A stretch of 64,000 bases of DNA from Adenophora triphylla var. japonica (GCA_022495995.1 JAFEMH010001359.1:310001-374000); one strand, 5' to 3'. Positions 22,398 to 34,220 are shown, counted from the stretch's first letter. Notes: generated by a model from the sequence alone, not told the origin. Translations and numbers: made by a program.

Positions 22398-22600
22398 CGG
22401 ATCGTTTGATCCGTCGAACGTCATTTACTTTACGCAACTTTACAGTCCGAACCGTTTGGTTCGTGATCGTCATTTAACGACCCGGATCATTTGATCCGTT
22501 GAATGCTATTTACTTAACGCACCTTTAAAATCCGGGTCGTTTGATTCCGTTGATACCGCACTTTAAATACTGTCATTTACAAGTCCGAGCCATTTGTCTC
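22398..22600 (+). repeat. Hairpin array with covarying arms in Tat-B LTR
   Basis: CGGATCGTTTGATCCG (22398-22413), CGAACCGTTTGGTTCG (22448-22463) and CGGATCATTTGATCCG (22483-22498), with decayed copies near 22534 and 22585. GATC arms change to AACC/GGTT with pairing kept. Confidence 0.75.
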
Positions 22601-22713
22601 GTGATAGTATTTACTTATCAAAGTCCGAGTCGCAAAATGATTCATTGATCGCATATCATTTAATGCTTTTTTCCCGTAAAATTGCTAACAATGTAATGCC
22701 CGGTTCAAAACCG

Positions 22714-23152
22714 GAGTTCGACATTCGAACTCTCTTTCAAAAACGCGCGAAATGACGTTTGGCATCCAAACGATCATCTTCAAAAATTGCTAACAATGTA
22801 ATGCCCGGTTCAAAATCATTTAATGCTTTTTTTTCATAAAATTGCTAACAATGTAATGCCCGGTTCAAAATCGAAGTTCGACATTCGAACTCTCTTTCAA
22901 AAATGCACGAAATGACGTTTGGCATTCAAACGATCATCTTCAAACTCAAAATCCGACGTTTGACATTCAAACGCTCTTTTCTTAAAAGTCAATATTTGAC
23001 ACTTAAGTTAAACAAGTTCAAAATCAGCACTCGTGTCATTTTTCCTAAAAAACTCCAAAACCGACGTTTGTCATTCAAACGCTGGCCTTTTCAAAAAGAA
23101 TCACAAAATCAACGTTTGACATTCAAACCAAGATTAAGCTTGTCATTCAAGC
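22714..23152 (+). repeat. Micro-hairpin array of the CGTTTGACATTCAAACG type
   Basis: Hairpins at 22714-22732 (GAGTTCGA/TCGAACTC), 22756-22772 (CGTTTGG/CCAAACG), 22875-22891, 22916-22932, 22957-22973, 23065-23081, 23114-23128 and 23138-23152 (GCTTG/CAAGC). The loop centres on CAT. Arm changes are mostly compensated. Also seen at 91-145. Confidence 0.8.
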
Positions 23153-23211
23153 CCCCATTTTCAAAATGCAAACACACACACACGCACACATTTTTGAGAA
23201 AGGTAGAAAGA

Positions 23212-23259
23212 CTCGTCGTACGAGGCATTTCGGGTGATCTCAAAATACTCTTCCCGAAA
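23212..23259 (+). other. R-U5 double-hairpin module of Tat-B
   Basis: Stem 1 CTCGT-CGT-ACGAG (23212-23224). Stem 2 TTTCGGG (23228-23234) with CCCGAAA (23253-23259). Followed by ACGT and GACCTCCGAACC as in the sister LTRs, and by TGGCGACTCC at 23441-23450. Confidence 0.8.
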
Positions 23260-23589
23260 CGTAACGTGACCTCCGAACCTAACAATCTCTGGTACTCAAA
23301 AAGTCTTTTCCTCATTTTTGCTATCAATAAAAATGACACCCCTTTTCAAAGCCTTTTTCTAAGTTTTTGCTACCAATAAAAACGACACCATTTTCACTAA
23401 AGCCGTTTTTCAACGTTTGGGCTCAAAATACAAAACCGCGTGGCGACTCCTCTCCTTCCCGAAAGCGAGGTCTCAAACACCAACCCCGCGAAAGACAACC
23501 GCTTCGCTCGCGCGAACCCGGGTAATTTCACCCACTCATAGTCTTTCCCTAAGAACCTGCCTACGAAGGACTACGAGTAATGCTCCTAG

Positions 23590-24497
23590 ACGAGGAGGAG
23601 ACATTTTGGATAGATGACTAAATGGACTTCATTGAAAAGAATCAACTCCCATATGATGAAGTATGTGATAGACTTATCAAGAAGAAGTCAGTAAGGTTTA
23701 CAGTGATGAATGGAGTTCTCTATAGATGATCATTCACAAAGCCCCTGCTGAGGTACGTCTATCATAAGGAAACAGACAATATCTTGGCAGATGTCTACGA
23801 AAGCATTTGTGGTGGTCTACCGGGGGCCAGAACCTTAGCTGACAAAATCATCACTCTAGGTTATTACTGGCCAAACATGAGAGATGACGCGCAAGCCTAC
23901 GTAAAAAAGTGTGACAAATGCCAGATATACGCTGACATTCCTAGATTTCCAGCAATGGAATAGACTCTCATAATACCTACATGGCCGTTTGACATGTGGG
24001 GAATCAACATCATCGGACCCTTCCCCCCCCCCCCGAGGTAATTGCAAGTATGTGATCATGGCAGTCGACTACTTCTCCAATTGGATAGAGGCAAAGGCCT
24101 TAGCCAAAATAACAGAGGAAATGCAATCAACTTCATCCACGACTTCATTTGGTGTCTCTTTGGGGTTCCACACACTATTACATCAGATCGTGGTCTTCAG
24201 TTTTCAAAGGCATTTACAGCAGAGCTGAACAGACTTGGAGTTAGACACATCAAGTGTTCAGTGAGAAGACCTCAATGCGGAAGCAGCCAACAAGTTGGTG
24301 CTTACAGCCCTAATCAAGAACCTTTAAGGAAGTGATGGTTGATGGTTGGACGAACTCCCCTTAGCTTTGTGGGCAGTTCGCACAACGACCAGGGGCCAAT
24401 CGGGGAAAACCCATTTGCACTAACCTTCGGTTCTGAGGACATGGCACCAGCTGAGATGGTTATCCCTACGACAAGAAACTCTAACTATGTCAAATGA
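23590..24497 (+). pseudogene. pol: Tat-old integrase remnant
   Basis: Encodes part of a gypsy integrase, which would insert element cDNA. Readable parts: MNGVLYR, LADKIITLGYYWPNMRDD, VKKCDKCQIYA, WPFDMWGINIIGPFP, KYVIMAVDYFSNWIEAKAL, then GVPHTITSDRGLQFSKAF and KTPFALTFGSE. The zinc finger keeps both Cys but both His positions appear changed (DVYES and CGGLPG where EVH and G-H are usual). Several in-frame stops (after FWIDD, VLYR, PAME) and a frameshift at a C run near 24021-24034 inactivate it. Confidence 0.85.
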
Positions 24498-24995
24498 CCG
24501 TCCTCGGCATAAAGAGGTAAAGCATTCAAAAATTGCCTAATACCTATGACCGAACGACCCTCCTCGGCATAGAGAGACAGAACATTCAAAAATTGTCTAA
24601 GACCTATGTCGAATGACCTTCCTTGGCATAGAGAGATAAAACTAAAAATTTACCTAAGAGTTATGTCCGAATGATCTTCCTCGACTTAGAGAGGTAAAAC
24701 ATGCAAAAAATACCTAAGATCTATGTTCGAACGATCTTTCTCGGTATAGAGAGGTAAAAACATCAATAATTGTCCAAGACTTATGACTGAATGACCCTCC
24801 TCGGCATAAAGAGACAAATAATAAAAAATTATCTAAGAACTATGGCCGAGCAACCTTACTCGACATAGAGAGATAAAACAGAAAATAATCCAAGTGTTAT
24901 GCCGAGCATCTTCTTCGGCCTAATTAATAAACTTACAAATTATCCAAGTGTTTAGACCGAATGAGCTTCCTCGATTTAAGAGCTAAATGCAAATG
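24497..24995 (+). repeat. 60-bp tandem array in Tat-old, about eight copies
   Basis: Each unit carries CCTCGGCATAGAGAG, an A-rich centre and 'CTAAGACCTATG...CGAATGACC'. Copies diverge considerably, so the array is old. Confidence 0.85.
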
Positions 24996-25232
24996 ACGAG
25001 GAAACCTTCCTCGACTTCATAAGAAAGTTGAGTACTTGAGCAAAAATGTACAAGACTTACATCATTCAACATACATTCAAATACACAATCATTCAAAACA
25101 AAAGCAGTTCATATCAAAGTTATAAAGTAAAGACGACAAGGATATGAAGAAAATTCATTATATTAATGAAACGTTGAAGCACAAAGAGGCCCTATTCTGA
25201 TAGTACATCAGAAAAAACTAAGAAAAAAGACC

Positions 25233-27770
25233 CTAAGATTGATCACCTCCCCCAAAAAGATCATCCTGTTCAACAGCAGCGGTGGGAATGATGACTTGCT
25301 CGGTCTGGGCTTCTTCGGCTTGAGCTCCCTTATTTGGCTCCATCGCGACATCGACCTCCTCATCTTCTAAACTTAGGCCCTCATTCTCTATCTTCTCAAT
25401 AAGAGTATGGATATTCTGTGGATCGAGAGGAGGAGTAACCCAAGTAGGACGGCCAGCTTGAGCATCTAGAGAGGCAATGACCCTCATAGCATTGCTGGAA
25501 AAAGGAACGAGGTGGTGCATTGACCGGGCTGCCTTATCATAAAAGTCTTGGAAGATAAACCGAGCAAGTCCCTCCAGGTTGAGACCAAGAGAAGGATCCA
25601 CCATGGCCCTTCTGGCTAAGTGTAAAAAGCCGTCGGAGTACATGGTGGTCATCTTCTCCGCCACAGCCTATTTAAAGGTCGAGCTAGCCTTGTAACATGA
25701 TGTGGCCTCAGACTCCCTATAGGAAATGCCAGCCTCCAACTCTTGCAGCCAGGAAGACACCTCCTTGGCTCTCTTGAGGGCCTCAGTTCTTTGCCCCTCC
25801 AGCTCAGTCTCTTTGAGCTGGGCAGCCTCCTCAACTTTGGCCAGTGCCTCTTTGGGCGCTTTCTTCTCTTCCTCGGCTTTTGCCTTAGCCGTTTTAAAAG
25901 CTTTAACGTCACCACGGAGGTTCTTGAGGAGCTCCACGGCCCTCTTCAGATCAACCTTGTCCTTCTCGGCTTGTTTCTCAAGTTTTTGCCCTTGGACTTC
26001 AGCCGCCTTAGATTTGATGGCCTCATATGCCGAGACTGTGGCAAGCTACAAAGGACAAAAGAAAATTCAGAAAAAATACAAGTATAGAAACATGACGAGG
26101 AAGGAAAATGAAAAACCATGGAAGCTTATCTCACTTAGTAGAAGGCCTTTCCTACTGGCCAGAGCCTCCATGCTGGGACTGGAGTCTAAAAGTTGGTCTA
26201 GGAGCTCATCGTCCATAGACCTATATAACACTGCCCGGCCTACCCTTTGCTGGGGGCCTTTGCGGGCTAAGACATCCATCCCCTTGAAGACGGGGGCCTC
26301 ACGTGCTTATTGTACAAATTGCTCGGCATCAACATAAGTCTTTATAAGCCAAGCAAAAAGTGCAGTTGAGGAAGGCTCAGTAGCAGCCCCTTTTGAGGGA
26401 CCCCCTCGTTGGCTTCCGTCCTAAGCCGTTTTTGAGCTGGGGTCCTTCCCCCAGCATTTTCCTCCTCGATCGCATCTAGGCCGACCTTCTTCAGACCCTC
26501 CTCGGTCTGAAGAGTTATGATGTCACAGGATATTTGTCCCTCCCCGGCTTGGGTCTCCTGCCCATCTGCAACCTCCTCGACAGAAATTTAAATGCCTCCC
26601 ACCGGCTTTAGGGGCAAGTCCTCAACTTCTTTCATGGCCAAGATGGCCTGACGTTTCGCGACATTGGAGCGCCTTTGACTTTTACTCGAGGAGCGTGATG
26701 CCCTCCTCCTTAATTTCATCAGGGCTTGAGGATCAAGGATTTCTTCCTGCATTTTCTTCTCTTGCTCCTCGGTTAAATCTGCAAATGACGAGAGTGACAA
26801 GTCAGTTATAAGACGATAAGGATAATATATCAAGAAAAAATATACAAGTACAGAAAGACGAGAAGCAATAAATTTACATCCGACCACGCCCTCCTTGGCA
26901 AGACATCTATATCATCATATAGCTTGTATACATCACACTCGTCGTGGAAAACGAAACCTGGATGCACTTTCCAATCTGGAAATCTATTCCCCCTAGGCAC
27001 TGGAACCATGGGCACTAGGCCGTCCAAGGGGCCTGACATGACACCGGCCTGAACATAATATCGTTGGACGGTCTCCAGACTGGACCAACACAACGTGCCA
27101 ACGGAGGAAAATTGTTTCAACCTTTCGATGAGGCTATTGCCCAACTCCGTCCTCCAGACCTGCTCGGGCACACATGGGAGTTCCGAGGGAGCAGCAAATT
27201 CCCAACCTTGTCGGCTTTCCACCCTTATGACATGATTGCTCCACCCAGAGACCTTGCTCAACATTGGGTAAATCAGCTTAGGTTGGTTGGGATCACTCCT
27301 CACCACTAGAATCCTGGTATCCTCTTTGTAGCTGACAGTAAAAAAGTGGTGGAACGCAGACTGACAAGGTTCAAAACCTAAGCTACGGCCTGCATATTTT
27401 CTAAAAACTCACAGATAAAAGGATCGAGGGGAAGACGAAGACTAAGTTGGAACTTTTTATAGAAGAAATGGACATAGTTCAAACTATAAAGGAAATCATC
27501 AAAGTTTTTCTCGGTTTGGATAGGTACACCAGGAAGGTACGTAAGACGGTATTCCTCCCTCGACACTCCATACTTGAAATGTATTTCCTCAATCAGTGGT
27601 TCCCCGGCCCTAGCAGACCTAGGCCTAGGGATGGCAGACCTACCCCGGTTGGACCTCCCATGTCCTCGTCCTCGGTTGCCAGCTTGGGCTCACTCGGAAA
27701 AGGCATTTACAATCCTGTCGAGGTAGAGGGACCAGTTGAAGACCGTGCAATGTTACTTCCTCTTCCCGTC
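25233..27770 (-). pseudogene. Tat-old antisense gene: PF04195-like protein with coiled coil
   Basis: Minus-strand blocks in order: about 27770-27378 (basic Arg/Gly start, then KFQLSLRLPLDPFICEFL), 27306-26830 (GWEFAAPSELPCVPEQVW), 26887-26588, 26279-26067, 25937-25668 (Ala/Glu/Lys coiled coil) and 25664-25233 (MYSDGFLHLARRAM, then an acidic tail). The F-LRLPL-PF---FL pattern and the late coiled coil followed by a GF---R motif match the 'putative gypsy type transposon' family (PF04195). Coiled coil and tail are in one frame, separated only by a TAG near 25669. Introns probably separate the other blocks, but sites were not assigned. No ORF covers it whole, so I call it a probable pseudogene. 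Function unknown. Confidence 0.6.
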
Positions 27771-29160
27771 ATGGCTGCAGAAACAAAAGAATTAAGGGTC
27801 AAAATTTGGCCAATTCAAGATGGAAGGATGGGGACGAGGAAGAGTATCCCTCCTCGTCCTATTAAATAAAATCGAGGGATTCTTACCCAACAAATGAGGA
27901 CGCTCCAAATGGTTGGACTTCAAATAGTAGAGGTTGATGTGGTCAATAATTTTGGATCAACGGTGGAACAACACAATATTTGGGGGAATCAATGCTTAGT
28001 CGATCAATCCTAAACCGATTAGGATAACTGACGTCGGTCCTAGGAATTTGGTAACTTGTCAGAATTTCCCCTATCTCAACCAAGCTTAACATCATACACA
28101 ACCCATCGATTCTCTGATAAATCCTAAGATTCTAGGTGTGTTAACAATACAAGGCGTTTGAGTTACTTCTCCAAGTAAGGGCCATGGCTACGAACGAGGA
28201 AGGTAAAAGATTGATTCAAAAAAAGCTTCAAGAATACCAACAATGGTGATTTTAAACAAACCCACCAAGAACAACAGCAAAACCCAGAAATACGTAAGAA
28301 ATAAATAGAGTGGGAAGAAATTATACATGTGTCAAAGGTTGAAGATGAAAGATGCGCACTAAATCAAGCACGAACACCAGAAATTGACAAAGCACGAAGA
28401 ACTCAAGAACAAATTTGCAGTTTTCAACCTTATAAGCCTCTCTCAAATGCAAACAGTGATAAAAGATTAAAAAAGAAATGAGTTTTAGCTTTTATACCCA
28501 GATCTGAAACAGGTATGGGTCGAAAAACCGGGTACGGTGTTGTCTTTTCCTCGCAATTAATGTTCTAGAGGGTTCCAAAGGCGAATGTTCAGACATCGTA
28601 GATCGCACCCAGCATTGTCTAAATAACTGGCTGATAATGAGACGCCTCGTGATTCGTGAAAACCCATTCGTAACAGTTTAAGCCGAGGTATAGCACCACT
28701 TCCTACTCGGCATAGCCGAGCTAGGAAGTCGGGGGCCACTGAACGGTATAAATCGAGGTACGAACGTGGATCATGGCCGGGCAAGGCCCAATGGATTGAG
28801 CCAAAAATATAATCCATACAAGTCTCAATTACGACAAAGGGAGTGGGCTTTTCCTACCTTTGTTTGTCATGCTTTCTTGTCATTCCCACTATGTCGACCT
28901 AGATTTAGAAGAGCGAATAATGAACAAGGCACATCAATTATGAATGCTGACAAAGCATACTTTCATATGCCGAGCAAGGCAACCATCAAGGCCGACCTAT
29001 GCCTCATCAAAAGCCGAGGAGACATTACTCGGTCACCAACAAAGTGAGAAAATGGGCTTCCCAATCCTTACCACTCTCTTCCTCGGCTTCAAATCAGGCC
29101 GATCAAGCATCATATGCCGAGTAGCATGCCTCCAGGGCGCACATATACGGTTGTTTAATC
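27771..29160 (+). other. Tat-old distal noncoding region
   Basis: No supported ORF. Contains a large inverted repeat at 28698-28728 (CTTCCTA + CTCGGC against GCCGAG + C + TAGGAAG), upstream of the antisense gene. Dispersed GCCGAG cores continue to about 29130. An LTR could be hidden here but has no partner in the window. Confidence 0.45.
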
Positions 29161-29175
29161 CTACTCAAATAAGGA

Positions 29176-29700
29176 GTGTGGGTAGTAAGACTATCCCCAT
29201 CAGTGACCCAACCCAACCTCAAATAAAATATTAATTTCTCTCACTTCCATATACACCACTCCCAACCTTATATAATTTATACTCCCATCAGTGACCCAAC
29301 CCAACCTTTTAATAAAATATTTATTTTTCTTTACTCCAACTTACCTAAAATACTTATCATTTTATTTTTTTAAATAATGTATTAGTAATAATATTTCTAA
29401 AATTACCCGTACAATTATTAAAAAATAATTACCCATACAATTATAAAAAAAATTATGAATTTTGATATATTTTTTATTTTATTATTTTATATAATTATAT
29501 AAAATATACTAGTTTTAAATATATATTTATATAAATACATGCCACCCAATCATTGGGTGACATGTGTACACATTTTGGTGACCCAACTTAGGCCAACATG
29601 GGGTTGTCTGGCCACTCAGGTTGCTGATTTTTCATGATTTTCACTTTTTTTTTTCTTATCATATCTACGACCCAAGGTGGAAGGTCACCAATATGAGTAG
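29176..29700. mobile_element. Possible MITE with imperfect terminal inverted repeats
   Basis: Left end TAAGACTATCCCCATCAGTG and the reverse complement of the right end, TAAGACTACTCATATTGGTG, agree at about 17 of 23 bases when extended through GACC. Interior is AT-rich, has a direct repeat of 'cagtgacccaacccaacc' (near 29200 and 29288) and a CCACCCAAT/ATTGGGTG hairpin near 29542. No target duplication established. Confidence 0.4.
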
Positions 29701-30656
29701 TCTTATAATCTCACTAAGATTATAACCTCCTTTCACATGAATTTCTATTCAAAATGGATTATACAATGCTATGCTTATATAAAAAAAAAACCATAATTAA
29801 CATTATTTTGGTAACTCATTTTTTGAATCTAAACTTTTATCAATTGGTTTCTTTTTATAAACACAAATACTTAATCTCACACCGTAGGGCCTTCGCCGGT
29901 GAAGCCCCAGATTAGTTTAAGTGTTTGTTTTTTTTTTTCAGGCTATTAAATTATGCAGGATACAATATGTTGCTAGATTTATCTTGATCTGAACATTTTT
30001 GGCATCATCACTACTGTTGCTCACTACTGTTGTTGTTTGATTTTTTACTGTTACTTTTCTTTTATATATCTGTGATGGTGGTTATGATCGGTGGTGGTTT
30101 TGCCTTCTTTGTAGGAATTATATATAAATGCCCCTTTGATCACAAAAATGACAAGTAAAACTTTGGAAGTTGTAAAGTGTTTAATGAAATCGGGCAAAAT
30201 AAATAATTATTGAGTTTTATGGGTAAAAAATGCAATTTTTAAAGAATCATGTTAGATTTTTGCGTTTATTGTTAGCTTTCATTCATAATCATCCAAAATG
30301 TATTCATTTCACTGCAAAATGCGAATATCAGGCACTAAATTACTAAAATTGTAATATTAGTACCTAATTTGCAATTCATGTGAAATTTTGGGTTATTAAT
30401 GCGCTATTTGCCTGTGGTTAATCTGTAAGATTTTTATTTTTTTTCTATTTATTATTTCTTCGATTTAATCTACCATTGATTTACATTCAACATTTAATTA
30501 CTTCTTCGTTTCAAAACACTTTCAGTTTTTCTCAAAAAAAAAATCTCAAAATATTTGCAATTTTGAAAATTTTCATAAAATTTTGAGGCATGTTACCTAA
30601 ACACTCTTAATTTATGATTATATAGTTGTCTTTGTAAAAATATTTAATTTTCTAAT
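29701..30656. other. AT-rich spacer
   Basis: No ORF of note, no repeat structure that I can resolve. Low-complexity T and A runs. May be decayed transposon or unique intergenic DNA. Confidence 0.5.
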
Positions 30657-31535
30657 TGTTGGAAATGGGTAACGAAAGTTAAGTTTGACTTGTCGTTGAC
30701 CTAACTTTCTAACGGAAGTTCGTTATTTGTTAACGAAGTAAGTTACAAAATGTATTCTACATTTAGTGTAAATTATGAATCTCATTTATTGTCTCAAAAT
30801 CATTTCCGGTCGAATGAGAAATTAATGACAAAAGATTTGTAACTTAACAAGAGTTGTTTAAAGGGTTGTTTGATAAAGTCTGATGTGCTCGGCCGAGCAG
30901 AGTCCTTGACTCGGCCGAGCAGAGCATAGGAAATTGATCAAATCTATGGACAAACTTGCACGGCCGAGCAGAGTCCTTGACTCGGCCGAGCAGTTTGATT
31001 GACACGGCCGTGCGAGTTACTTGACTCGGCCGTGCAGCTTGGTGCTCGGTCGAGCGAGTCCCTTGACTCGGCCGAGCAGATCCTGAACAGTCACCAATTC
31101 AAACAGAAAAGTTGTGTCCTTTCGTGGGAAAAGGCACAAACCCCTTAATTCTCTTTATATACTTCCCCTGCCGAATTTCAATGGTTACACACAGTAAATT
31201 GAGCATTTCCTATCCTCTTTGAGATAGATTAACATTGCCTAATCATCTTCATATTGTTGCATATAATTCCTTCAAGTCCAAAGTTTCAAATAGCCAATTG
31301 TTCGCTAGAGTTATTTATTTGGAGTGCTCCTATAGATAACTAGAAGTCGTTTTATCTTACGAGGAGTTTGCCATTCAACCGTAAGCACCTGTGCGGGGCA
31401 AATACTTCTTACGGAAATTGTGTTAAACACAAGACTCGACTATTTGTGATTTGTTTTTCAATTTCCGTTATATTTCTGTTATCTTTCTCATTTCTTTTGT
31501 TATTTCCTTAAAAAGCCTTAACCAAAAGTTCAACA
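30657..31535 (+). repeat. Copia-E 5' LTR (single copy)
   Basis: TGTTGGAAATGGG...GTTCAACA, 879 bp, followed within 40 bp by a gag start. Ends are a TGTT/AACA inverted pair. Contains the CTCGGCCGAG cluster, a TATATA box at 31156-31161 and a CCGTAAG/CTTACGG hairpin near 31380-31420. No standard tRNA-Met primer site follows, so the right border is less certain. Confidence 0.65.
30887..31080 (+). promoter_or_regulatory. CTCGGCCGAG palindrome cluster upstream of Copia-E TATA box
   Basis: About seven copies, including GCTCGGCCGAGC (30887-30898), CTCGGCCGAG (30910-30919, 30981-30990) and the alternative CACGGCCGTG (31003-31012). Many are preceded by 'gtccttga'. TATATA is about 75 bp downstream. Confidence 0.75.
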
Positions 31536-31575
31536 ATCGTAAGAAGTATTTTACGTTTCTCAAGGCATTTCTACA

Positions 31576-32327
31576 ATGGAAAGTGTGAGAAAGACAACTC
31601 CGAATCATCCGGACTTACTCCTCCTCCTCTTCAAGGCGAAGCAACGCTAAAGAATGTTGCACCCGCTCCTTCACCGACTCACTCGGTACAAGGTGAGAAA
31701 CCTCCTTCACCTGGCTCAGTTACAACCTCATGTTTCGCACCTCATAATGCTCCCCCTCTGTCTCATGAGTTCGTGCATACGGAAAGACCGGGTATTCTTA
31801 CCGTGATGGACTTTAAGAGGTGGCAATAGAAAATGTTGGTCTATTTGACAAAATTAAAATTGATGCGATTTTTTTGGAAATATCCACCATTGATATCCGA
31901 AGGGGATGAACCCCAAGCAAAGAATGACTTGGATACATGGAATCACAGTGATTTCTTGTGTCGCATGTATATTCTTAATGGCTTGGATTATGCACAATAC
32001 TATGTGTGTTGTGGCATAAAGACCGCAAGAGAACTTTGGGAATTTCTCGAAATGCACTATTCTATGTGTATAGTGACAAAAAGACGGCAAGTAAACTTGG
32101 CGGAAACAAGTACCGGAAACAAGAGGAAGAACACCGGGAAAGTAAAGAGGGGAACTACAACCGCCAAGAAGTTCAAAGGTAGTTTTAATTGTGGCAAACC
32201 CGGGCATATGGCTAGGGAATGTCGACATCCTAGAATCAACAACCTAGATGGAAACCCTCTTCAAGCCAATGTGACTGAAGATCGATATGTTCCATTGGAC
32301 TTTGATCAACTTAGCCTAGGGACATAA
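31576..32327 (+). pseudogene. gag: Copia-E gag fragment
   Basis: ATG at 31576 opens a short frame; the main copia Gag frame is readable from about 31785: ILTVMDFKRWQ, a TAG, then KMLVYLTKLK, and DFLCRMYILNGLDYAQYY with TARELWEFLEMHY. A deletion removes the middle of the capsid domain. The knuckle reads FNCGKPGHMARECRH; the first Cys of CX2CX4HX4C is replaced by Ser, so zinc binding is impaired. Ends with TAA at 32327. Confidence 0.8.
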
Positions 32328-34019
32328 GATTGAATTGACCAAATGTGGTCATTGTATTACATTAGAAAAGGGTACCTTGATCTGAATGTAATCCGCCTAA
32401 GAGCGAAGAATAAAATATCAGTTTTTATTTCCTACTTGGCTTGTGTTATGACCTGTTCATTTAGGTCTTGTAAATTTAAATTCATTTCGTCGACTAGTGA
32501 ATTTAAAATTACTACCTAAGATGAAGTTTGATTCGCAAACCAAATATGGTTTCTTCTGTGGAAATCAGTTCTTCATTACTTCTATTGATATTTGCACTCG
32601 ATAATGCAAAGTACATCTTTTGAAATAGTAAAGATGAAACCTTAAGAGGTTAAGTAATAAAGAATGAGTTAGTGATTCATCCTAATTGTGGAGAGTATGT
32701 AGTATTGTTTGAAAAATAATTATTGGGACGCTGACACTTATTTATCAAACGAATGCTATTTACACACCCAAAGGAAGAATAGAACTTGTAAGGAGAGGTT
32801 GAACTCCTTAGTGATAAGTTTCGTCTTAATTGACAAAATGTGGGGATACCTAGTATAGGTAGAAATATCTAAACCTCAAGAGGTTAAGATAAGACCCAAA
32901 ACCATGGATTACGTTTCCATTGGATATGCAAACAATTAGTAATGCATATAGATTTGTGAAGAACAAATTTAAAATTCCCGACATGACAAAGGAAACGATT
33001 ATTGAAGTGAAGTTATCATACTCTAATTCAGATTCTAGAGTATTATGCTACTTCTAAATTATAAATTTACTCTCAAGGCTTTCAATTCTTAATATAAGAT
33101 TATCCCTTTTTTGAACATAGCCACCATCCTTGGATGCGTTGTGAGTTTGTTCATTTGCATAGCCACGCATTTAAAAATGTGATGTGAGTATGCGGATCTA
33201 CTTACTTTGGTTGAATATTTATTCACCATTAAGTTAAGAATTAATAAAGAAGTACCTTGACAAAGTAAAAATGAAAATCTTAATCACGCAAGTGACTTAA
33301 GACATTGTAGATAGCATGGAGCATATGCTAGTTATTACAATTGAATGACCCCATATAAAGGAAAATATTAAATATGAATTAAGATATTCATAAAATATTT
33401 AAAATATGGGGATACACCTCAAATGTGGGGGTACATGCTAAATACATAAGTTCTATATATAAGTGAACTTTTAGTATTAGCGGAAACTGTTAAAACTGTT
33501 AACAGTTGAAAGGATGTCTCATCATATATTTGGAAAATTAATAGATCTTCCTCCATAATGCTAACCAATGGGTTACAAATGGGTCCTTAGAAAGGAAATA
33601 TTTCAATGATGAATTTGATAAAAAACTCCTAACGAATTTGAAGTATTTGTAAGCTGTTTTATAAATACCTAAAATGTGGTGGTATTCGGCTAAAGTAGTA
33701 ATACTTAAGCAAGACACGTTATATTCTTTAAGAATATACTTCCTTGAAATGATAGGAAATGTATAAATTTTAATAAGAAAATTTATAGAAAACTGTAAGT
33801 GTTTTTCTTAATAAGAAGAAGAACCAAGATACAGTTGAAGGACAAAAGTTACTACTGTTACTATTAACAGTTAATAGTTCATCCTATTAGGAAGATGGTT
33901 GATCTTCCTTATGCGAACCGTTGGGTTGCAAAACACTAGATGTGCCAAGGATGAAACCTTTAAATGTTAGACTCTTGAAATCAATAGGAAGAATTTTCAA
34001 GAGGTCTAGTCTAAAGAGT
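32328..34019 (+). pseudogene. pol: Copia-E pol traces
   Basis: No long ORF, but copia pol fragments are recognisable by translation: YTPKGRIELV near 32760 (integrase end), PKTMDYVSIGYANN near 32890 (the region normally VDYVFIGYA), and PMGYKWVLRKE near 33565 (RT start, normally GCKWVFRKK). Spacing between them shows large deletions and heavy decay. Confidence 0.6.
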
Positions 34020-34220
34020 TGTAAGTACCCCAATCTGGATCACTCCCTTTCAAACACACGGGAAACACCGCAGACTCATCCACGCAGTCTCGGAGACCTC
34101 TCTCACTCAAAACCCTCTCAAAAACCTCTCAAACCCCCAACCAAACCAGGGGAGGAGCCTTTCTGGGATAAAAAGGGACAAAAGGACCTTTTGGGAATTT
34201 TCAGAAATCGTAGCAATTAA

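Larger units (their letters stand above)
21424..23530 (+). repeat. Tat-B 3' LTR
   Basis: About 2.1 kb from TGTAAGTACCC to CCCGGGTAATTTCA, the same ends as the Tat-F LTR. Only this LTR is in the window. It holds a palindrome pair and TATA box, hairpin arrays and the R-U5 module. Right flank is the Tat-old pol. Confidence 0.85.
23590..29160 (+). mobile_element. Tat-old: fragment of an older Tat-clade element
   Basis: Order: sense integrase remnant, 60-bp tandem array, antisense gene, then repeats with 'gccgagg' cores to about 29160. No LTR was identified at either side; the left part is cut at the Tat-B LTR. Boundaries are approximate. Confidence 0.65.
30657..34019 (+). mobile_element. Copia-E: decayed, truncated Ty1/copia element
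   Basis: LTR, gag fragment and traces of pol in copia order, ended by the Tat-F LTR at 34020. No 3' LTR is present. Many stops and deletions show it is old. Confidence 0.75.

Noticed and set aside
23170..23192. CA/GT microsatellite as regulatory Z-DNA
   Set aside because: Short CA runs also occur at the equivalent place in Tat-F LTRs; no independent evidence of function.
26000..26400. Plus-strand ORFs 25726-26337 and 25743-26087
   Set aside because: Ser/Leu-rich shadows of the antisense coiled-coil exon.
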